64,000 nucleotides of DNA. Source: Phycisphaerales bacterium (GTDB lineage Bacteria > Planctomycetota > Phycisphaerae > UBA1845 > UTPLA1). Position 1 is the first letter of the stretch. Each line of letters starts with the position of its first letter. The notes under the pieces were generated by a model. The model ran no database searches. It had not been told where the DNA came from and saw nothing but the letters and a program-made list of their open reading frames with translations. Made by a program: the position numbers and the translations under genes. Positions 59,786 to 64,000 of the stretch are shown here, piece after piece. Location: NCBI GenBank assembly GCA_020639075.1, contig JACKHI010000002.1:558001-622000 (forward strand), read 5' to 3'.

Positions 59786-61321
59786 TCAGAAACGGGTCGG
59801 CAGTCGAAGTGCCTTTTCCAAGAGGTGCGGGTCGTCGAAATTGAGGGCGTCCCAACAGATGAGCTGTGTGCCGCGCTGGCGCGGCTGACCTGCGCTGCGC
59901 ATGCCCGTTGGCGCGAGAAGCCAGCCCTCCAGGCGGCCGGCGTTGTGAACGAGACCGTCAGGGCCGAACATGCTGGCCGTCCCGAAACTCGTCGGCAGAT
60001 TCTCGAGGACGTCGTACGGTAGCAAATCGTACGTGCGGCGTTCGAGAACTTTCTTCCCACTCAAAAGCGCGGCCTGATCCACCTTGACGGCGACGACATC
60101 ATGGAAACCAGCGCGGCAGATAAGAACGAGGCGCCAAGGCCTGCCCTTCTCGGGGGCCTCGAACAACTGAGAGACTTCCAGGCGCGGCTGTTGATTCTTG
60201 GGTTTCTCAAGCGCGTAATTCGTTTCGTCGCCAATTTCGGTGAATTCGCCACGAGCCTGTTCTTCGAGGTCCGCGCGCGCGAAGCACCGAATATGGCAGC
60301 CGCAATTCTGGATCGTCTCTACGATGGCGGGTTGGTTATTCGAATCAAGTGTGATGCGAACCGTCGCGCCGTCGATGTTCCCGGCCTCAGGATCGCCCGG
60401 CGACATGGCCGGATGTTCGGAAAACCACCAACAGTAGACGAGTTGGAGGTGTTCCCGCCCATTGATCACTGCTTTGCGCGAGTATGCATAGATAGTCGGC
60501 CGTGCCGGATCGATGTGCACGCTCAGGTTCTTTAACGGGCCCGAGAGTGATACGGCGCCAGGCTGATCGTCTTTCGCAGGATACGTCGCATTCGGACTGC
60601 GTTCCTGAACGAGAATCGGCGCGTGCACCGCTAGTGCGTCCGGCGTCACGTTCGAGGTTCCGGAAGCAGGGGGCGTCAAGGGGTCCGCGTCCTGAATTGC
60701 GTAGACGTCGAAGGCGCCGCTGAGCGAATCAACGGTCGGGTCAGTGCGCTCGTATTTAGAAGCAATCGCCTGCAGGAGCGGGCCGCCGCCATGCTGGTCC
60801 TTGATGGACGGGCCGACGTTTTGCGTGATTGACCGGGCGATCGACCTGACTTCGTCGGTTGAACCGGCCAGGGCAACTCGTTGCTGGAGAGCGGCAAACT
60901 CGTCGTCGAGTTGCTGGAGATAGCGATCCCGAACGGCGTCTCGGCGATCATCGGATGAAGCGTTGTCTGCGAAGTAGGATTTCCAAAGTGCATCAATCGC
61001 GGACGCCGGAAGATGTTCAATTTCGATGCCGGCGGATGAAATCGCAAGCGCGTGGCATTCGATCAAGACGTCGTTCAGCTGCTCGGCCGTCGTTTCGCCG
61101 TCAGCCTGCGCCGCCGACTCGAGCCGATCGAGAAGGTAGTCGTCGACGCGCAGAAACGGCATACCGCGCACGATGCGAGATCGCGCATCACTGACGTCGT
61201 TGCGCTGAATTGACTGTGACAGGCCGTCCGCAAACTGGGCGGGGGCGCAGCCGGCGATCAGGAGTGCCGTGGCAAATGCAGCAGTCAGGGCTTGAATTAC
61301 AAACGAACGCGGGTGCTCCAT
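59786..61321 (-). CDS. Lipoprotein of unknown function
   Basis: From the ATG at 61321 the product has 511 residues with a classical lipoprotein leader ending LLIAGCAP (Cys about 25). The mature part is helical (about 35-190), then mixed alpha/beta, with a striking HLQLVYCWWFSEHPAM and NCGCHIRCF (a Cys cluster, about 335-350). No known family is recognised. Its start overlaps the upstream stop as TAATG, so the two genes are coupled. Confidence 0.72.
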   Translation of the reverse strand: MEHPRSFVIQALTAAFATALLIAGCAPAQFADGLSQSIQRNDVSDARSRIVRGMPFLRVDDYLLDRLESAAQADGETTAEQLNDVLIECHALAISSAGIEIEHLPASAIDALWKSYFADNASSDDRRDAVRDRYLQQLDDEFAALQQRVALAGSTDEVRSIARSITQNVGPSIKDQHGGGPLLQAIASKYERTDPTVDSLSGAFDVYAIQDADPLTPPASGTSNVTPDALAVHAPILVQERSPNATYPAKDDQPGAVSLSGPLKNLSVHIDPARPTIYAYSRKAVINGREHLQLVYCWWFSEHPAMSPGDPEAGNIDGATVRITLDSNNQPAIVETIQNCGCHIRCFARADLEEQARGEFTEIGDETNYALEKPKNQQPRLEVSQLFEAPEKGRPWRLVLICRAGFHDVVAVKVDQAALLSGKKVLERRTYDLLPYDVLENLPTSFGTASMFGPDGLVHNAGRLEGWLLAPTGMRSAGQPRQRGTQLICWDALNFDDPHLLEKALRLPTRF

Positions 61322-61857
61322 TAGGAAATCAGGTTGCCTCCGCCGTACATGCGATCGAGGGCCTTCCAAAAGCTGTCGAGCCAGATTCGTGATGCTTCGG
61401 CGGTGCCGAGAGCGAGTTCTTCATTGAGAAACTTGCCCCATGCCGCAGCCTTCCATGCGACGAACTTGACGATTGCCTTGTTGCCTTCGATTCCGGGTTG
61501 CGGCTTCGTCTGATTTGGAGGGTTGAAGATGCTTCGCAAGGAAGCATTGGCGGTCGAACCTGCGAAAACCGCGTGCGCGTACACCGTCGAACGATCTCGG
61601 ATTGAGTAGAGGCAGATGAGGCCGATGGCCGTACCTTCGTCCACTTCCGTGGATTCTGTGGGGAAGACGATGCGCACCATGTCGTTTTCGAGCAGCTTGA
61701 AGAGACGCGGGCGTTGTGACACGTGACACCCGCCGCGTGCGAGCCACGCCGATTCGGTTTCAAAGCAGGCGCTGGATTGGACTTCGGCGATCACGGTTTC
61801 CATCGGAATCGAATTGTGACTCTGTGGCGCCGGCGACTTGACTGCAGCTGAGTTCAT
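61321..61857 (-). CDS. Conserved-looking hypothetical protein coupled to a lipoprotein gene
   Basis: From the ATG at 61857 the product has 178 residues, with GGAG 8 nt upstream. It has no signal peptide or membrane segment. The central part is beta-rich (ENDMVRIVFPTESTEV, IGLICLYSIRD) and the C-terminal part helical (VAWKAAAWGKFLNEELAL, WLDSFWKALDRM). The function is unknown; the 1-bp overlap (TAATG) with the lipoprotein gene suggests a shared role. Confidence 0.7.
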   Translation of the reverse strand: MNSAAVKSPAPQSHNSIPMETVIAEVQSSACFETESAWLARGGCHVSQRPRLFKLLENDMVRIVFPTESTEVDEGTAIGLICLYSIRDRSTVYAHAVFAGSTANASLRSIFNPPNQTKPQPGIEGNKAIVKFVAWKAAAWGKFLNEELALGTAEASRIWLDSFWKALDRMYGGGNLIS

Positions 61858-62019
61858 TGTGTGACTCCAAGTGTGAGTGAATTCAGAGGAGTATATGCAC
61901 TGCAATGTCGCCGGATTCGAAACTGCAAGGATTGCAGGGACGTTTATGACGCGATTGTCATCTTCCGCCGGTCGAGCAACGCTGTGTTGAACCGTCAGGC
62001 GGGGCGGGCACTCCGCCAG

Positions 62020-62634
62020 TCAGGGCAGAAAGCCCTCACGCTGGTATTCGGCGAGCCTGTAGTAGAGCGTTCGAATGCTGATACCGAGCTCCTTCGCGGT
62101 CATCGTTCGATTGCCTTCGTTCCGCTCGAGCGCTTCGAGGATCGTTTGCCGTTCGACCTCTGTCATTGTTGTTGCGGGGCGCGCCGTTGAGTCGACGGGC
62201 GGCGTCACCGCCTGTTCGGGCGCCCTCGGCCGCATCTCACCCATGAACCGGCGGCGCGCCCTATCGATCGCAACTTCGAGTTCTCCCAGACCGCAGGGCT
62301 TCGTCAGGAACTCGACAACGCCCAGACGGATAGCCGTTTGCGCTGCTTCAAGCGTGCCAAAACCTGTGATCACGATGACGGCGATGTCGGGCTGCAACGC
62401 GCGCAGTTGCCGGAATAACTCCAAGCCCGGGATTCCCGGCAAATTGAGATCCAGCATGGCGATGCCGAATTCGATCTCTCCGGCGTATTCGACGGCCTCT
62501 TCACCGGTTCGGACGCAGACACAGAAGAGTCCCATCTCCTTCAGGGCGCGCTGCCATATGTCGCGGAGTGCCGCGACGTCTTCTACGACGAGGACACGAT
62601 CACAGGTCGGGATGTTCTCAAGCCGCTCGGTCAC
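62020..62634 (-). CDS. Response regulator with Fis-type DNA-binding domain (no AAA+ domain)
   Basis: I start this at GTG 62634, giving 204 residues: a receiver domain (about 13-130) with Asp62 as phosphoacceptor in MLDLNLPG and Lys112 in LTKP, a Pro/Thr linker, and a C-terminal Fis helix-turn-helix (about 160-200, ELGISIRTLYYRLAEYQ). The receiver plus Fis layout without the AAA+ domain is that of ActR/RegA/PrrA regulators. It overlaps the histidine kinase gene by 17 bp, so the pair is coupled. The regulated genes are not visible here. Confidence 0.92.
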   Translation of the reverse strand: MTERLENIPTCDRVLVVEDVAALRDIWQRALKEMGLFCVCVRTGEEAVEYAGEIEFGIAMLDLNLPGIPGLELFRQLRALQPDIAVIVITGFGTLEAAQTAIRLGVVEFLTKPCGLGELEVAIDRARRRFMGEMRPRAPEQAVTPPVDSTARPATTMTEVERQTILEALERNEGNRTMTAKELGISIRTLYYRLAEYQREGFLP

Positions 62635-64000
62635 GTTTGTCAGATGCTTCAAGCGCCGGCAATCGTACCGTGAACTGGCTTCCGCGTCCCGGCCCTGCGC
62701 TTTCCGCGAAGATCTGACCACCGTGCGCCTCGACGATGGCGTGAGAAATGGAAAGGCCCAGACCCGCGCCGCGAAGCGGTTCGCCGTTCCCATCGGAGAA
62801 AAACGGCTCGAAGACCTTTTCGACGACGTCGGGCGCCATTCCGCGACCATTGTCACTGACACGGATCGTGACGAGTCCGGCTGTGCGGTCGCCGAGAACG
62901 ACGACGCGTCCGGCGCCGGGCTTTACAGCGTTCAGCGCGTTGATAACCAGGTTGAGCGTTACCTGTTTCATTTCGGATTCATTCCCGCGGATCAGTAACG
63001 AATCGCGATCGGGCAGCTTGAGTTCGATGGAGCGATCGCGATAGCCTCTGACCGCCCTGACCATGAAGACGACCTCGTCAAGCACATGCGCGATGGAGAT
63101 TTCGGAACGATCGCCGTCGCCCATCTTGGCGAGCGACAGCAGTTTCTGGACAATCTCCTTGCAGCGGAAGGCTTCGTCGCGAACGATTTGGAGCGACTCT
63201 CGTAGCTCCGTAACGCCGTCTTCATCGAGCGCCTTGCGGAGCCGTACGATCGCGAGTTCCGCGTATCCCGACATGATGTTAAGTGGATTGTTGATCTCGT
63301 GGGCAACGCCGGCCGCGAGAAACCCGACGCTTGCGAGTCGTTCAGATCGGACAAGCTCGTGGCTCTTGGCTCTCACTTTGTCCTCCAGATCACGGTAGGC
63401 GCCCTCCAGTTCGGCGGCCATACGATTGAGATCCCCAGCCAGGGCCGCCAATTCGGTATCGCCGGATGTCTCGACCCGCTCGGTGAACTGGCCCGCGGCA
63501 ATTCGACGCATGGCGCTTTGCAGTCGGTTCAACGGCGACATGATCGAGCGATAGTGGTGAACGCCGAGCAGGATCGCCGCAATGGCGAGGGCGGCGGCGA
63601 GCACCGAAATGGAGATGATCGATTCGTGCAATTGCGTTGCAGCAGCGTCGTGAGTGGCGGCGATCAGGCGATCCATCTGCGTCGCGAGGAGATCGAGTTC
63701 GCGCAAGGCCGCCTCAACGCGCGATTGCGGCGACAGCAGGGTTTTCTCGACGGCACTGGTCTCATCGATGATCGCCAGCAGCTGCGCGCGGGCCGCGGAA
63801 CTCCCATTCCGCTCAACAGCCTGATGTGCCGGATTGGCGCCCGTTTGTTTGTCCTGGAACGCCAGAAAATCGTCGAGAATCGCAATCGCCGATTCGATGT
63901 CCGTCCGGGCGCGCGTGCGATCGAAGTCTGGCGATCTCGTTCGACCATGCAGGTCTTCAACAACGGATTCGGCGCGCTGGATCATTCGCAATTCAACGTA
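62618..64000 (-). CDS. HAMP-containing sensor histidine kinase (5' end beyond the window)
   Basis: The frame is open to the window edge and reads through 63991 without a stop, so the N-terminus and first membrane helix lie outside. The visible part contains a helical extracytoplasmic region (about 60-115), a membrane helix (about 127-143), a HAMP domain (about 145-200), the phosphoacceptor His in VAHEINNPLN, and the catalytic domain with N-box NLVINALNA, DNGRGM and GAGLGLSI. It forms a two-component system with the overlapping response regulator. Confidence 0.93.
   Translation of the reverse strand, partial: YVELRMIQRAESVVEDLHGRTRSPDFDRTRARTDIESAIAILDDFLAFQDKQTGANPAHQAVERNGSSAARAQLLAIIDETSAVEKTLLSPQSRVEAALRELDLLATQMDRLIAATHDAAATQLHESIISISVLAAALAIAAILLGVHHYRSIMSPLNRLQSAMRRIAAGQFTERVETSGDTELAALAGDLNRMAAELEGAYRDLEDKVRAKSHELVRSERLASVGFLAAGVAHEINNPLNIMSGYAELAIVRLRKALDEDGVTELRESLQIVRDEAFRCKEIVQKLLSLAKMGDGDRSEISIAHVLDEVVFMVRAVRGYRDRSIELKLPDRDSLLIRGNESEMKQVTLNLVINALNAVKPGAGRVVVLGDRTAGLVTIRVSDNGRGMAPDVVEKVFEPFFSDGNGEPLRGAGLGLSISHAIVEAHGGQIFAESAGPGRGSQFTVRLPALEASDKRDRAA

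Overview
The window looks like chromosomal DNA of a planctomycete, probably of the Phycisphaerae side of Planctomycetota. This is an inference from gene style: secreted beta-helix proteins ending in dockerin-like Ca-binding repeats, PQQ-type propeller proteins with the WPQWRGP opening common in planctomycetes, a long MoxR/DUF58/BatA-type run, a FliA/WhiG-type sigma factor, a Ser/Thr kinase, an ECF sigma factor with an RskA-type anti-sigma, and moderately high GC. No rRNA, tRNA, CRISPR array, insertion sequence or prophage was recognised. The gene at the left edge may be, and the histidine kinase at the right edge is, cut by the window.

Layout. 0-11.3 kb: a HEAT-like protein, a secreted dockerin/beta-helix protein, an orphan ScdA_N-like mini-protein, a FliA/WhiG-type sigma factor, a membrane Ser/Thr kinase, an enolase-superfamily epimerase, an OPA-type phosphate-ester transporter and a putative-Ig membrane protein. 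11.36-11.89 kb: a gene-free block full of short perfect palindromes. 11.9-15.3 kb: ComEC and a membrane protein, translationally coupled. 15.5-41.4 kb: a long plus-strand run, mostly overlapping or tightly spaced, encoding a very large secreted propeller protein, a prenyltransferase-fold repeat protein, MoxR ATPase, DUF58, two vWA membrane proteins, two large coiled-coil proteins, a TPR-like protein, an NPCBM protein, one catalytically complete HtrA protease followed by two HtrA-like proteins that have lost the whole catalytic triad, and a GH141-like beta-helix protein.

41.5-54.5 kb is the most interesting part. On the minus strand an ECF sigma factor, an RskA-type anti-sigma and a CarH-like cobalamin-binding protein without any DNA-binding domain overlap by 4 bp each. 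Around them sit two lipocalins and a SpoIIE-type phosphatase. Divergently, a plus-strand operon encodes DUF1475, an FAD amine-oxidase-like protein, DUF1365, a cyclopropane-fatty-acid-synthase-type methyltransferase, DUF2878, DUF1295 and a second such methyltransferase. This gene set resembles the light/singlet-oxygen membrane-lipid modules of proteobacteria, which are run there by LitR/CarH or RpoE-ChrR. I propose that here a B12 photosensor feeds an ECF sigma/anti-sigma pair that controls lipid remodelling.

54.5-58.5 kb is a minus-strand operon: cytochrome c lipoprotein, a thioester-reductase-like SDR fused to an SCP2-like lipid-binding domain, an alpha/beta hydrolase and a LuxE/PaaK-like adenylating enzyme. 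The last three form a set functionally reminiscent of the LuxC/D/E fatty acid reductase. The window ends with a CrtQ/HpnB-like glycosyltransferase, an unknown lipoprotein with its unknown upstream partner, and an overlapping histidine kinase/response regulator pair.
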